From assembly GCA_947483555.1 (NCBI GenBank), contig CANKMW010000053.1, positions 1 through 60,889 of the forward strand: a stretch of 60,889 nucleotides of DNA. Reading direction: 5' to 3'. This DNA comes from Myxococcales bacterium. Lineage in GTDB: Bacteria > Myxococcota_A > Polyangia > Haliangiales > Haliangiaceae. The position numbers and the translations under genes are program-made. Shown piece after piece: positions 29,181-39,500 of this stretch; positions within the stretch are counted from its first letter, which is position 1, and every line of letters begins with the position of its first letter. Below the pieces are notes generated by a model, which saw only the letters and a list, made by a program, of their open reading frames with translations, did not search any database and was not told where the DNA came from.

Positions 29181-29693
29181 TCAGTTCATCTTCAGGGTGG
29201 TGGTCGCGAACACGATCTCCTTGCCGCGCACGGTGCCGGTCAGCTTGATCGTGTACGTCTTGCCCTTGGTGATGTTGTCGTCCTCGGTGATCTCGATGTC
29301 GCCCTCGAGCACGGTCATCTTGGGATCGACGCCGGTGAGCGACTTGTCGGCGCTGTAGTTGGTGCCGTCGTAGAACTCGAGCTTGAGGCTGGTGGCGCCG
29401 GTGCCCTTGAGGAAGGCGGTGTAGACGAAGTTCCAGGTCAACACGTCGTCGCCGCCGACCGCGCCCTTGATCTCGGTGAGCGTCTGCTTCTTGAAATGCG
29501 CGATCGTCGTCTTGTCGTCGCCCGCCATCTCGAGCGGCGCCTTGGTGACCAGGATCTTGCCCTTGAAGGCGGCGATCACCTTCTTGGACATGTCGGCGCC
29601 GGCTGGCGACGTCGTCAGTCCAAGCAGGAGCGCCACCACGAACGGAATGGCGACGAGGAAACTGCGCCGGGGAAGGTGGGCTCTGGGCGTCAT
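29181..29693 (-). CDS. Small secreted beta-sandwich protein, possible Tat substrate
   Basis: The product is 170 aa. ATG 29693 is preferred over 29708 because GGAG lies about 8 bases upstream of it. The signal peptide is 'HLPRRSFLVAIPFVVALLLG' then 'SPAGADMSKK'; RRSFL fits the twin-arginine pattern RRxFL. The mature domain is about 130 residues of alternating strands and Lys/Thr-rich turns ('VIAAFKGKILVTKAPLE', 'TYTIKLTGTVRGKEIVFATT') with no Cys. The function was not recognised. It lies between the alpha-2-macroglobulin gene (153 bp away) and the RGG gene, all on the minus strand. Confidence 0.75.
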   Translation of the reverse strand: MTPRAHLPRRSFLVAIPFVVALLLGLTTSPAGADMSKKVIAAFKGKILVTKAPLEMAGDDKTTIAHFKKQTLTEIKGAVGGDDVLTWNFVYTAFLKGTGATSLKLEFYDGTNYSADKSLTGVDPKMTVLEGDIEITEDDNITKGKTYTIKLTGTVRGKEIVFATTTLKMN

Positions 29694-29781
29694 GGGGGGC
29701 CTCCGCATCAGTGTACCGGGACTAGACCGCGAGGGTCCGACATGGTTCCGACAGCGGCGATGACGCCAACGTTGCGTGATC

Positions 29782-29797
29782 CCGAACGGTTGTTCGG
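29782..29797 (-). terminator. Short perfect hairpin just after the RGG gene
   Basis: CCGAAC-GGTT-GTTCGG lies directly 3' of the stop at 29800. A weaker outer pairing (GACGCC-AACGT with ACGTTGGGGCGTC) surrounds it. No T-tract follows, so termination is only a possibility. Confidence 0.3.
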
Positions 29798-29799
29798 TG

Positions 29800-30777
29800 T
29801 CAGGACGTTGGGGCGTCGTCAGTGGCCGCGGTCGGGCTCGCCGGAGCCTCGCTGGAGGCTTGGACGTCGGCTGCGACCGGCTGATTCACCGGCCCCGGGC
29901 CGCGTGGTCCATCGGGGCGACCGCCACCGCCGCCACCGCCGCCACCGCCGCCGGGCCCGCCGAAGCCACCACGCCCACGGCCTCGACCGTCGCGACGCGC
30001 GCCATCCGGGCCACCGGGACCGCCAGGAAGTGCTGTCGCATCGCCGGGTTGGCGCCCAGGCCCGGGGCCGCCGCCGCCGCCGGGGCCACCAGGACCGCCA
30101 CCGCCGGGGCCACGGCCCGGCCCGCGCGGGCCACGAGCGTCGCGATCACCGCCCGGACCGCCGCCCGGACGGCCGCGCTTGGGGCCGCCGCGGCCGGGAC
30201 CTCCACGCTCGCGCGCGTCACGAGGCGCCGCGGTCAGGACCCAGCCCAGACCGGCGCGGGGGACCTCACCGCCACGGGGACGGTCGTCGTCGGCATCGGG
30301 CTTCTTCTCCGCCGAGGCCATGAGGCTGCCCAGGCCGCGGGGCTTGGGCGCCTTGCGGTCACCGAAGCCGCCAAAGCCACCACCACCACCACCGCCGCCA
30401 CCGCCGCCACCGCCGCCACCGCCGCCACCACCGCCACCACCCCGGCCGCCGCGATCGTCGCGGCCGCCGCGCGGACGACCTCGCCCGCCGTCGGACTTGA
30501 CCACCCGATCGAGGGCGTAGTGGAACTCGCCGACCGACGTCGCTCCGGTCGGTCCCTTCTCGCCCTGGAAGACGCGGACCAACCGCACGCGGTCGACGTC
30601 GGCCCCGACGATGTCGAGGGCCTCGATCAGGCGCGCCGTCCGCTCGGCGGGCAGGCTGAGGACGCCAGCCATCGCCTCGGCCATCGCCTCGGCGGCGACT
30701 CCCTCGGTGGTCTTGGCGGTGCGCACCTCGGCGCCGCGGCGGAGCATGACGGTCGAGAACTCGGTGATGGTCTTCAT
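29800..30777 (-). CDS. Glycine-rich RGG-type disordered protein with a small N-terminal domain
   Basis: The product is 325 aa. The start 'MKTITEFSTVMLRRG' begins a well-ordered, roughly 90-residue domain ('TTEGVAAEAMAEAMAGVLSL', 'VRLVRVFQGEKG', 'SVGEFHYALDRVV') that was not recognised. The rest is disordered: RG/RGG clusters, a run of more than 20 consecutive glycines near residues 110-135, a short motif 'KAPKPRGLGSLM', then GPGG/RGG repeats, ending in an Ala/Ser/Asp tail. RGG tails of this type bind RNA and promote condensate formation in other organisms; here that is inference. The chosen ATG removes 12 upstream residues. A hairpin terminator of the preceding gene lies in its 5' region. Confidence 0.75.
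   Translation of the reverse strand: MKTITEFSTVMLRRGAEVRTAKTTEGVAAEAMAEAMAGVLSLPAERTARLIEALDIVGADVDRVRLVRVFQGEKGPTGATSVGEFHYALDRVVKSDGGRGRPRGGRDDRGGRGGGGGGGGGGGGGGGGGGGGGGFGGFGDRKAPKPRGLGSLMASAEKKPDADDDRPRGGEVPRAGLGWVLTAAPRDARERGGPGRGGPKRGRPGGGPGGDRDARGPRGPGRGPGGGGPGGPGGGGGPGPGRQPGDATALPGGPGGPDGARRDGRGRGRGGFGGPGGGGGGGGGGGRPDGPRGPGPVNQPVAADVQASSEAPASPTAATDDAPTS
30372..30446 (-). repeat. Poly-glycine codon run
   Basis: Mostly GGC/GGT codons (seen as GCC/ACC on the plus strand) encode the uninterrupted Gly tract of the RGG protein. The units group as GGTGGCGGC, the pattern of trinucleotide or 9-bp slippage. Confidence 0.8.
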
Positions 30778-30834
30778 GGCGAGCGGAGCGCTTCTTACTC
30801 CAATTGGCGCCAAAGCAAAAGAGGGGCAACGAAG

Positions 30835-30859
30835 AAGGGCCGCCCATCGGGCGGCCCTT
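30835..30859 (-). terminator. Strong intrinsic terminator
   Basis: A perfect stem AAGGGCCGCCC-ATC-GGGCGGCCCTT is followed on the minus strand by TTCTTCG. It lies about 50 bp after the stop of the Cys-repeat lipoprotein gene (30910) and upstream of the RGG gene, so it ends that gene's transcript. The inverted repeat is symmetrical, but nothing on the plus strand needs it. Confidence 0.75.
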
Positions 30860-30909
30860 TCCGTGTCAGGTCAGACCCTTGCGCGTTGCGCGGGCCCAGA
30901 ACGTCGCGG

Positions 30910-31905
30910 TCAGTTGGTGCCGGCGGTACCGGAGGCCGAGGCCGAGACCTCGACCGAGACCTCGATCGACACGTTCACGCGGGCGACGGCATCGACGGCG
31001 GCCTTGATCTGACCGGTGATGCACAGCGCCTGATCCTTGAACGAGTTCGCCAGGTCGCGGCCCGCGGAGCCGAGCTCGGCGGCCGTCTTGCCCCAGGTCT
31101 TGACGGCGGCGCCGAACGGCGCGAGCCGCGCCTTGACCGAGAAGACCTTCGGGAAGCCGGCGCGCATCGCCGACAGCGCCTTCTCCGCCTTGCTGGCGTC
31201 GACGATCGCGCCGGCCTCGACGTCGACCGAGAACTCGGGCTCGGTGCAGGTCATGTCGACCGAGGCGTTGACCTCGGCCTTGGCCCGGCACTGGGCCGAC
31301 GCGTCGGCCTCGGCCCAGCCGTCGCACGAGCCGCGGCAGCTGCCCTCGCAGACGCCGTTGCAGTCGCCGCCCGAGCCGCCGGTGCCCGCCGAGCCCTTGC
31401 AGGTGCCCTCGCAGGTGCCGCTGCAGGTGCCGTTGCACGTCATGCCGATGTCGGCCGACGCCTTGGCCTCGCACTCGGCGGCGGCGCTCGCCGACGCCTG
31501 CAGATCGAGGGTGCAGACCGCCGGCTTGTACACGACGTTCAGCTTGGCGCCGGCCTTGATCGAGACCTTGAGGTCGGCGTTGAGGCGCTCGTACACGCGG
31601 GCGCAGACGTCCTTGGGCTGGCCTTCCAGCTCGGGGCCGGCCATGCCGAGCTCGCGGCCCATGATGGCGCAGCTCTCGCCGATGATGTTGACCAGGCGGG
31701 TCGCCTCGGCGTCGACCTTGACGGTCGCCTCGAGGAACGCCTTCAGCTTGCGGCCGGCGTCGGACGCGGCGTAGTTGCCGCAGGTGTTGGGATCGACGCC
31801 ACCGCCGCCGCGACCCGGGATCTTGGCACCGGGGCAGGCAGTGAGGGCGATGACGGCGGTCGCGCAGGCGGCGATCCAGAGGCTACGGGCAGGCAGTGTA
31901 CGCAT
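30910..31905 (-). CDS. Lipoprotein with CxxxC repeats
   Basis: The product is 331 aa with AAGGAG 10 bases before the ATG. The signal is 'LWIAACATAVIALTAC' (Cys24). Two alpha-helical halves flank a central Cys-rich spacer with two clusters of a C-x3-C repeat: 'TCNGTCSGTCEGTCKG' and 'DCNGVCEGSCRGSC', separated by a Gly/Ser linker. The pattern CxGxCxGxCxG is regular enough to be a disulfide or metal-binding ladder. The C-terminus is a low-complexity 'VSIEVSVEVSASASG'. The gene has a good promoter-proximal ribosome site and a strong terminator, i.e. a single-gene unit. The function is unknown; it is likely abundant on the periplasmic or outer-membrane surface. Confidence 0.8.
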   Translation of the reverse strand: MRTLPARSLWIAACATAVIALTACPGAKIPGRGGGGVDPNTCGNYAASDAGRKLKAFLEATVKVDAEATRLVNIIGESCAIMGRELGMAGPELEGQPKDVCARVYERLNADLKVSIKAGAKLNVVYKPAVCTLDLQASASAAAECEAKASADIGMTCNGTCSGTCEGTCKGSAGTGGSGGDCNGVCEGSCRGSCDGWAEADASAQCRAKAEVNASVDMTCTEPEFSVDVEAGAIVDASKAEKALSAMRAGFPKVFSVKARLAPFGAAVKTWGKTAAELGSAGRDLANSFKDQALCITGQIKAAVDAVARVNVSIEVSVEVSASASGTAGTN

Positions 31906-31992
31906 TGGGCGAGGCTCCTTCGCGGGTCCCCCCCGCGGATGCCCGAGGAGATAACACAGGGTCGGCGGCGCCTCCAGCCGACGGCGGAGCAT

Positions 31993-33708
31993 TCACGGCG
32001 TGGTGAGTGAGCCTCGCCCCGCTCGAAGCGAGCCGTTCCATGGCGACCAGCCCGGTGGATGGCGCGGCGTCGCGGCGATCGGCGATGCGGCGGCGTAGGC
32101 CAGACACTGCGCCTCGGGGTCGAGCGTGGTGCCGGTGACGGTCCAGGTCACGCCGGTGGGCGCCGTGGTGACGGCGACGCCGTTCACGCCGCGCGCGCTC
32201 GTGACCTTGCCGCGCTCGTTGATGCCGGCGCCGGTGATCGCGACCGCGAAGGTGCAACCGTGCAGGACGCCGCCCGGCGTGGTCTCGGTGACGACCAGCT
32301 GCTGGTCCGGGGCCGTGCCGGTGATCTCGACCCGGAACGTCGGCCACACCGGAGCGCCGGCGCCCCGGATCCAGGTATCGAAGTACCTATCGAGGTCGAG
32401 GCCGGTCGAGACCTCGAGCGCGGCCTGGACCTCGTCGACCGACAGCGCGCGCTCGCTGCCGAGCACCATGGCGATGCCGGCCAGCACCGCCGGGCGCGAG
32501 CTCAGGCTCTCGAGCTGACGGAACAGGATCATCGGACCGGGACCGTAGACCTCGCCGTAGTAGTCGAGCAGGGTCGGGCGGACGGCGTCCTCGGGCACCG
32601 GGAAGTAGGCCGCGCCCTGCGCGAAGCTCTTCCAGGCCCGGGCGGTGATCAGGCCCTCGGTCGGGTTGGTCTCGTCCTCGTGGACGTACGACAGGTACTC
32701 GGCCATCGCCTCCTTCCAGACGAAGTCGTAGGTACCGGCCAGCGTGGTCTGGTCGCCGGCCCACTGGTGGGCGAACTCGTGGTTGAGCACGTGGGCGACC
32801 GGGCGCAGGTACAGCGAGCTCATCGGGCGATCGAGACCGTCGTCGAGCACGATGTTGCCAGGGTGCTCGAAGCCGCTCCAGTAGGTCGGGCCGGTGACGA
32901 TGCGCAGCTCGCTGCCGTACGGGTAGGGGCCGAAGCGCTGCGCCATCCAGGCCAGGAAGCCCTGGTGATAGGCGGCGTCGATCAGCGGCGCGATGCCGGA
33001 TCCGGGCCGATCGTGGAGCGTGACCGCGACGCCGCCCCAGGTCCCGAGCGGCGTCGTCTGCCACGACGGGCTGGCCAGCAACCCGAACGTCGAGTACGTG
33101 GGGCCGCCCTCGTGGTCGAACTCGCAGGTGGTGACGGTGTCAGCGGCGGTGACGCGGCCCGGGCACAGCGCGCGCACGCCGCTGCGGTGGTGGACGGTGA
33201 AGCGGAACGTCGCGAACGTGCCGGGCGCGGTGTCACAGGGACCGAAACGATCACAGCCGCCGACCCACGACACCAGGTAGAACATCGGCTGGCCGCTGCC
33301 GTCGTTGGTGACCGAGTAGCCGACCTGCGAGCCGCCCCAGGTCTCGAGCGGCTGCTGGGTGATGGTGGCGGCCAGCGTGAGCTCGGTACTGGCGGCCCAG
33401 CCAGCGCCGCACGCGGTGAGCGTGGCGCCATCCCAGGTCGCGGTCGCCGGCGCCCCGGCCAGCGTCACCGCGGCCAGGTCGAGCATCGCGGCCCGCGACG
33501 GTAGGGCCACGCAGTTGCCGGCGTCGAGGAGACGGAGCGAGAGTCGCGTGCTGGCGGCGCGGGTCTCCAGATCGATCTCGTAGGCGTAGCCGAGGACCTC
33601 GACACGCGCGGTGCCGGTGGGCGCGGCGTCGGGGGTGGCGGTGTCGTCGCCGCCGCACGCGGCGAGGGCGGCGCAGCAAACCAGACCGAGCGGCGTGAGC
33701 ACGCGCAT
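31993..33708 (-). CDS. Lipoprotein M1-like zinc metallopeptidase
   Basis: The product is 571 aa. The start 'MRVLTPLGLVCCAALAAC' gives a lipoprotein signal; an ATG at 33753 overlapping the MATE stop (ATGA) is possible but would add 15 residues before it. An N-terminal beta domain (about 25-260) is followed by a gluzincin catalytic domain with 'LNHEFAHQWAGDQ' (HExxH near residue 310). The third ligand Glu lies in 'WKEAMAEYLSY', about 18 residues on, the M1 aminopeptidase spacing. 'ILFRQLES' and 'LDRYFDTWIRGAGAP' are the usual M1 C-terminal helices. The GAMEN exopeptidase loop is not obvious ('GFEHPGNIVLDDG' occupies that place), so aminopeptidase specificity is uncertain. It is coupled to the MATE gene upstream. 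Confidence 0.85.
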   Translation of the reverse strand: MRVLTPLGLVCCAALAACGGDDTATPDAAPTGTARVEVLGYAYEIDLETRAASTRLSLRLLDAGNCVALPSRAAMLDLAAVTLAGAPATATWDGATLTACGAGWAASTELTLAATITQQPLETWGGSQVGYSVTNDGSGQPMFYLVSWVGGCDRFGPCDTAPGTFATFRFTVHHRSGVRALCPGRVTAADTVTTCEFDHEGGPTYSTFGLLASPSWQTTPLGTWGGVAVTLHDRPGSGIAPLIDAAYHQGFLAWMAQRFGPYPYGSELRIVTGPTYWSGFEHPGNIVLDDGLDRPMSSLYLRPVAHVLNHEFAHQWAGDQTTLAGTYDFVWKEAMAEYLSYVHEDETNPTEGLITARAWKSFAQGAAYFPVPEDAVRPTLLDYYGEVYGPGPMILFRQLESLSSRPAVLAGIAMVLGSERALSVDEVQAALEVSTGLDLDRYFDTWIRGAGAPVWPTFRVEITGTAPDQQLVVTETTPGGVLHGCTFAVAITGAGINERGKVTSARGVNGVAVTTAPTGVTWTVTGTTLDPEAQCLAYAAASPIAATPRHPPGWSPWNGSLRAGRGSLTTP

Positions 33709-33752
33709 GGGTGTTGGTATCACCAGCCGCGTCGGACCGGGCGGAGGTTTCA

Positions 33753-35114
33753 TCACACCCGCGCGATCGGCCGTGCGGTCAGCCACAGGAAGCGCGCGAT
33801 CAACGCCACCGCGGTGCCGGTCAGGCCGGCGGTCAGCCCCCACCACAGGCCGGGGGCGCCGAGCCCGGCCGCGAAGCCCAGCCCGAGCGCGATCGGGATA
33901 CCGACCAGGTAGTGGCCGAGCAGGTTGGCGACGAACGCGGCGCGGGTGTCGCCGGCACCGCGCAGGGCGCCGGCGGCGACCGCCTGCGCGCCATCGGAGA
34001 GCTGGAACACCGCCGCGATCTGGACCAGCGGGATGGCGGCGGCGACCACGGCGCTGCGATCCGTGAACAGGGCGGCGAGCGGCGACGCGGCGACCACGAA
34101 CAGCGCCGCCGAGCTGGCCATGACGGCGGCGCCGAGCCCGAGGCTGGTGAGGCCGGCGCGGCGCGCGGCGGCGTGATCACCGGCGCCGACCGCGAGCCCG
34201 ACGCGGACCGCGGCGGCGGCGCCGATCCCGATGGTGATCGAGAACGGTACGCTGGCGAGCTGGATCGCGACCTGGTGCGCGGCGGCGGGGGTGCCGCCGA
34301 GGCGGCCGGCGAGCACGGCGGCGAGCGCGAACGCGGCGACCTCGGCGAACAGCTGGAGCCCGATCGGAAGGCCGATGCGGACCACGTCGCGCGCGGCGTC
34401 GGGCGGCGGGGTCGCCGGGCGCGCCAGGCCGCGGGTGATCGCGGCGGCGATCCGGGCGTAGTACGCGACGGTGCCGAGGGTCACCGCCGAGGTGGCGATC
34501 GCGGCCCCGATCGAGCCCAGGGCGGGCAGTCCGATCGCCGGCAGGCCGAGGTCGGCGAGCCCGGCGTCGCCGAAGACCAGGATCCAGTCGAGCACCGCGT
34601 TGACGACATTGCCCACGATGACCGCGACCACCAGCGGCGTGGTGCGGCCGTGGGCCTGCAGGAACGAGCGGTACGCGATCTGGCACAGGAACGGCGTCAG
34701 CCCGAGGGTGCGGGCGTAGGCGTAGACCCGGGCCTCGTCGGCGACCGCCGGCTCGACGCCGGCCACGCCGAGCACCAGCGGCATGGCGCACAGCGCGACC
34801 GTGAGCACGGCGCCCCAGCGCAGCGCGACGCCGAGGCCGTCACGCAGCAGCGCCGGGGTCCGGGCCCGCTCGCCGGCGCCCAGCGCCTGGGCGATCAGCG
34901 GGTCGAGGCCGAGCACCACGCCCAGGCCGATGCAGGTGACCGCGAAGGTGAGGCCGTTGCCGATGCCGGCGCCGGCCAGCGCGTCGGAGTGGTAGCGGCC
35001 CAGGATCGCGGTGTCGACCAGGCTCATCATGACCAGGCCGACCTGCTGCGCCGCCAGCGGCGTCGCCAGGCGGAGCTGCGCGGACAGCTCGCTGTGCGGC
35101 GCCGTCGAGGTCAT
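33753..35114 (-). CDS. MATE-family multidrug efflux transporter
   Basis: The product is 453 aa with about 12 membrane helices. It matches NorM/DinF-type transporters: 'RLATPLAAQQVGLVMMSLVDTAILGRY' region at the N-terminus, 'GLGVVLGLDPLIAQALGAGE', 'FLQAHGRTTPLVVAVIVGNV', 'QLASVPFSITIGIGAAAAVR' and 'GAGDTRAAFVANLLGHYLVG'. It exports cationic drugs or metabolites by Na+ or H+ exchange at the inner membrane. It is first in a short minus-strand unit with the M1-like peptidase. No local regulator was seen. Confidence 0.95.
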   Translation of the reverse strand: MTSTAPHSELSAQLRLATPLAAQQVGLVMMSLVDTAILGRYHSDALAGAGIGNGLTFAVTCIGLGVVLGLDPLIAQALGAGERARTPALLRDGLGVALRWGAVLTVALCAMPLVLGVAGVEPAVADEARVYAYARTLGLTPFLCQIAYRSFLQAHGRTTPLVVAVIVGNVVNAVLDWILVFGDAGLADLGLPAIGLPALGSIGAAIATSAVTLGTVAYYARIAAAITRGLARPATPPPDAARDVVRIGLPIGLQLFAEVAAFALAAVLAGRLGGTPAAAHQVAIQLASVPFSITIGIGAAAAVRVGLAVGAGDHAAARRAGLTSLGLGAAVMASSAALFVVAASPLAALFTDRSAVVAAAIPLVQIAAVFQLSDGAQAVAAGALRGAGDTRAAFVANLLGHYLVGIPIALGLGFAAGLGAPGLWWGLTAGLTGTAVALIARFLWLTARPIARV

Positions 35115-35195
35115 GGGGCGGCGAGGGATAACACGCCGTCGATCTCGGAGGGCACGATGACCGGGCTCTAGCCCGCGACGCCGGCCTTGGCGGGT

Positions 35196-35774
35196 TCACT
35201 GATCGTAGATGTCATCGACGCGGAACGTGTGGCCATGCATGGTCACGGCCTCGCCTTGCTGGCCCACCTCGCCTTGCCAGTGCCCACGCCCACTCGGTCG
35301 GCGGTAGACCTCGATGCGTCGCTCGCCCTGAGTGACGAGCACGTATTCGGCAAGGGACGGGATGCGCATGTAGTGTGCGAACTTCTCACCGCGGTCATAC
35401 CCTTCCGTTGAGTCGCGGGACAGCACCTCGACGATCAGCGTCGGATTCGTCACGGCCTCTCCGAGCGTCCTGGCATTGCGCACGACCCGTTGCACGTCCA
35501 CCGGACCGCAGACGACGCTGCCGTCAGGATAGGTCGCGAGATTTGACTCGCGAACGTAGAGCATCACGTCTGACGAATAGACGGTGCAGCGCCCGGCCAG
35601 AGCCACCGTGAGCGCAGTGGTCATCTTCGTCGCGAGCCGGCCGTGCTCGACGCTGCCACCGGCCATCGCGTAGACAACGCCGTCGAGCCACTCGTGTTTG
35701 AGCTCACCCTCGGCTTCCTGAGCGAGGTAGTCCTCGAAGCTCACGTACGGCTGCGGCGAGGCGTGACCGGTCAT
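35196..35774 (-). CDS. Uma2-family (DUF820) putative restriction-fold endonuclease
   Basis: The product is 192 aa. The Uma2/DUF820 pattern is clear: 'PYVSFEDYLAQEAEGELKHEWLDGVVYAMAGGSVEHGRL', here cited in part, then 'YPDGSVVCGP' and 'PTLIVEVLSRDSTEGYDRGEKF' with the PD-(D/E)xK-type acid residues, and 'YVLVTQGERRIEVYRR'. These proteins are scattered in cyanobacteria, myxobacteria and others, often in many copies, with unknown biology. The ATG at 35774 and the GTG just before it are both possible. A TATCCT box ends eight bases before the ATG. It stands alone; no transposase is adjacent. Confidence 0.9.
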   Translation of the reverse strand: MTGHASPQPYVSFEDYLAQEAEGELKHEWLDGVVYAMAGGSVEHGRLATKMTTALTVALAGRCTVYSSDVMLYVRESNLATYPDGSVVCGPVDVQRVVRNARTLGEAVTNPTLIVEVLSRDSTEGYDRGEKFAHYMRIPSLAEYVLVTQGERRIEVYRRPSGRGHWQGEVGQQGEAVTMHGHTFRVDDIYDQ

Positions 35775-35782
35775 CACGATCC

Positions 35783-35788
35783 AGGATA
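35783..35788 (-). promoter_or_regulatory. TANNNT box (TATCCT), 8 bases before ATG 35774
   Basis: TATCCT-GGATCGTG-ATG on the minus strand, five bases before the alternative GTG. No ribosome binding site is present. Confidence 0.4.
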
Positions 35789-35849
35789 CTCGATCACGAG
35801 GAGGTCGACACTCGACGAACTCGCTGGCGCGCGGGCCGACCAGACGGCG

Positions 35850-36422
35850 TCACGGCGGATCGCACGTACCGGTATCCGTGCCGGCGCCCCACTCGCACGG
35901 CTCGAGGTCTTGGTCATCGGGAACCACGCGCCGAGTCGGAGCGTCCCGGACGCAGTCGACGCACGGCGAGCAGCCGGCCATCATGACGGGCGTGCGACCG
36001 CTGGCGCGGTTGAAGTCGACCGTGCCGTGGCAGAACCAGTTCCCGCCGTTCCACGTGCAGCTGGTGCGCAGATCGGTGAGGTGGGCGCCGGCGAGGTCGT
36101 TGTCAGGGTGGTCGAGGTCGACGGTCGGCTCGCACCCCTGCTGGCCCTTGGCGCATCCGGTGCAGCCCAGCGCGCGCACCTGCTCGAGCACGTCCACCAC
36201 GACCGCGAACTCGGTCGCACTCCGCGCCACCTCCAGGAGATCGCCCCCGACGGTGGAGCTGCCGTCACGTTGGTCTCCGTCGACCGAGAAGCGCAGCAGC
36301 GTGCCGCACGGCAGCGGCCCGACCAGCTCCTCCTGGTGTCGCGCGCTCAGCGCGTCATCGTCCGCCATGCAGCCGCTGACCGCGACCGCGCACACCAGCA
36401 TCACGAATTCAATCCTGTTCAT
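35850..36422 (-). CDS. Cys-rich lipoprotein of unknown function
   Basis: The product is 190 aa with GGGGAG before the ATG. The signal is 'FVMLVCAVAVSGC' with Cys18. The mature protein has about twelve Cys ('GCTGCAKGQQGC', 'CSPCVDC'), so it is probably disulfide-stabilised in the periplasm or on the surface. The acidic start 'MADDDALSARHQEE' after the lipid Cys could favour a specific sorting. The ribosome binding site lies inside an inverted repeat (36426-36455). No domain was recognised. It follows the M16 pair after 66 bp. Confidence 0.75.
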   Translation of the reverse strand: MNRIEFVMLVCAVAVSGCMADDDALSARHQEELVGPLPCGTLLRFSVDGDQRDGSSTVGGDLLEVARSATEFAVVVDVLEQVRALGCTGCAKGQQGCEPTVDLDHPDNDLAGAHLTDLRTSCTWNGGNWFCHGTVDFNRASGRTPVMMAGCSPCVDCVRDAPTRRVVPDDQDLEPCEWGAGTDTGTCDPP

Positions 36423-36425
36423 GCT

Positions 36426-36455
36426 CGTCTCCCCGTGGTTGCCTGGTACGGAGAC
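36426..36455 (-). promoter_or_regulatory. Inverted repeat covering the ribosome binding site of the Cys-rich lipoprotein
   Basis: On the minus strand GTCTCCGT pairs with ACGGGGAGAC (two-base bulge), with a 12-base loop. The right arm contains the GGGGAG ribosome site. It may only be chance, but it could hold the site closed in the message. Confidence 0.3.
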
Positions 36456-36488
36456 GGGGGGGCAGCGGTCAGGTCGCGTTTTTTCTTC

Positions 36489-38050
<1,562 letters not shown>

Positions 38051-38054
<4 letters not shown>

Positions 38055-39427
38055 GGCGCACCTCCGTGGCCGCTGCCGCCCGTGGTCGGGCTGCCCTCCG
38101 GCAGCACGATGGCCGTCACCGCCGCGTCGAGTGACATCCAGCGCGCGATGACGCGAGCGCAGCTCTCGGGCGTGACCGCGGCCAGCGCGGCGCGCGACTC
38201 GTCCAGGTGATCAGGGTCGCCGGTGTACGCCGCCCATTCGGCGAGCTGGTCGGCGCGGCTCGACGGGTTCTCGAGCACACCGAGCATGCCGACCTCGAGG
38301 ACGCGGCGGGCACGCTCGATCTCGGCCGCGGTCGGTGGCCGGGTGCGCAGGCCTCGCAGCTCGTCCTCGATCGCGGCGCGAACGGTCGCGGCCGTCACCC
38401 CCGGCCGCGCCACCGCGGCGATGTTCAGCTCGCCGCCGAGCATCTGTTCGCCGAACGATGCGTAGGCCTCGGTCGCGATCCGATCATTGAACACCAGGCG
38501 GCGGTGCAATCGGCTGCTCTTGCCGCCGCCCAGGATCTGGGCGGCGATCGTCAGCTCGGCGGTCTCGGGTCCGTACGCCGCCGGGGCGCGCAGCGCGATG
38601 ATGACCTTGGGCACCTGCACCCGGTCGGTGGTCTCGATCGTGATCGGCCTGGCCAGTGGCACCACCGGTGCGTCGAGCGTGCGCCGCACCGGGACCGCCT
38701 GGGTCGGCATCCAGGCGAACAGGGTGTGGATGAGCGCCTTGGTCCTGGCGACGTCGAAGCCACCGACCACCACCAGCGTGGCGTTCGACGGCCGGTAGTA
38801 GGCGCGCCAGAACGCCTCGACGTCGGCCATGCTGGCGGCGTCGAGATCCTCGATCGTGCCGATGGTCAGGTTCCAGTTGCCGTGGCCGCGCGGCCACAGC
38901 GCCTGCGTGATCAGCAGCTCCGCGCTGCCGTAGGGGCGGTTCTCGTACGACTGTCGGCGCTCGTTCTTCACCACGTCGCGCTGATTGGTGAGCACCGCCG
39001 GCGACATCGCGTCCCACAACCCGGCCAGTCGATCGGCCTCGAGCCACAGGGCCAGCGGCAGCATCGACACCGGCACCTGCTCGAAGTAGTTGGTGCGATC
39101 GTTGTTCGTGGTGCCGTTGTTCCAGCCGCCGGCGGCCTCCAGCAGGCGATCGAACTGGCCCTCGGGGACGTGCTTCGAGCCCTCGAACATGAGGTGCTCG
39201 AACAGGTGGGCGAAGCCACTCTTGCCGAGGACCTCGTCCTTGCTGCCGACGTGGAACCAGACATGGACCACGGCGCTGGTCAGTCCGGGATCGGGCTGCA
39301 GGATGACCTCGAGGCCGTTGTCGAGTCGGTAGTGGTCGATGGTCAGCGCCCCGGGCGCGGCCCGGGTCGACGCCGCCGACGAAACCAGCGTTGCGACCAG
39401 CGCGCATGCAAACACTCGAGCGGTCAT
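38051..39427 (-). CDS. Secreted M16-family zinc peptidase, catalytic subunit
   Basis: The product is 458 aa. Signal peptide 'VFACALVATLVSSAAS' ending near TRAA. The inverted zinc motif H74-L-F-E77-H78 lies in 'SGFAHLFEHLMFEG', with the distal Glu156 in 'DVVKNERRQSYENRPYG', so the active site is complete. The N-terminal strand 'YRLDNGLEVILQPDPG' and C-terminal lobe ('LRGLRTRPPTAAEIERARR') are typical. CAGGAG precedes the ATG. Its TGA overlaps the GTG of the inactive partner. The pair probably degrades peptides or signal peptides in the periplasm. Confidence 0.95.
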
Positions 39428-39500
39428 CGGGCTCCTGAAGCGTTGTCCTGAACCTGCCGAACCTGCCGAACCTGGGGCGTGAACCGGCGCTGACCGCCGA

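Noticed and set aside
35196..35774. Uma2 gene as sign of a mobile element
   Set aside because: No transposase, terminal repeats or composition change around it; such genes are scattered singly in many genomes.
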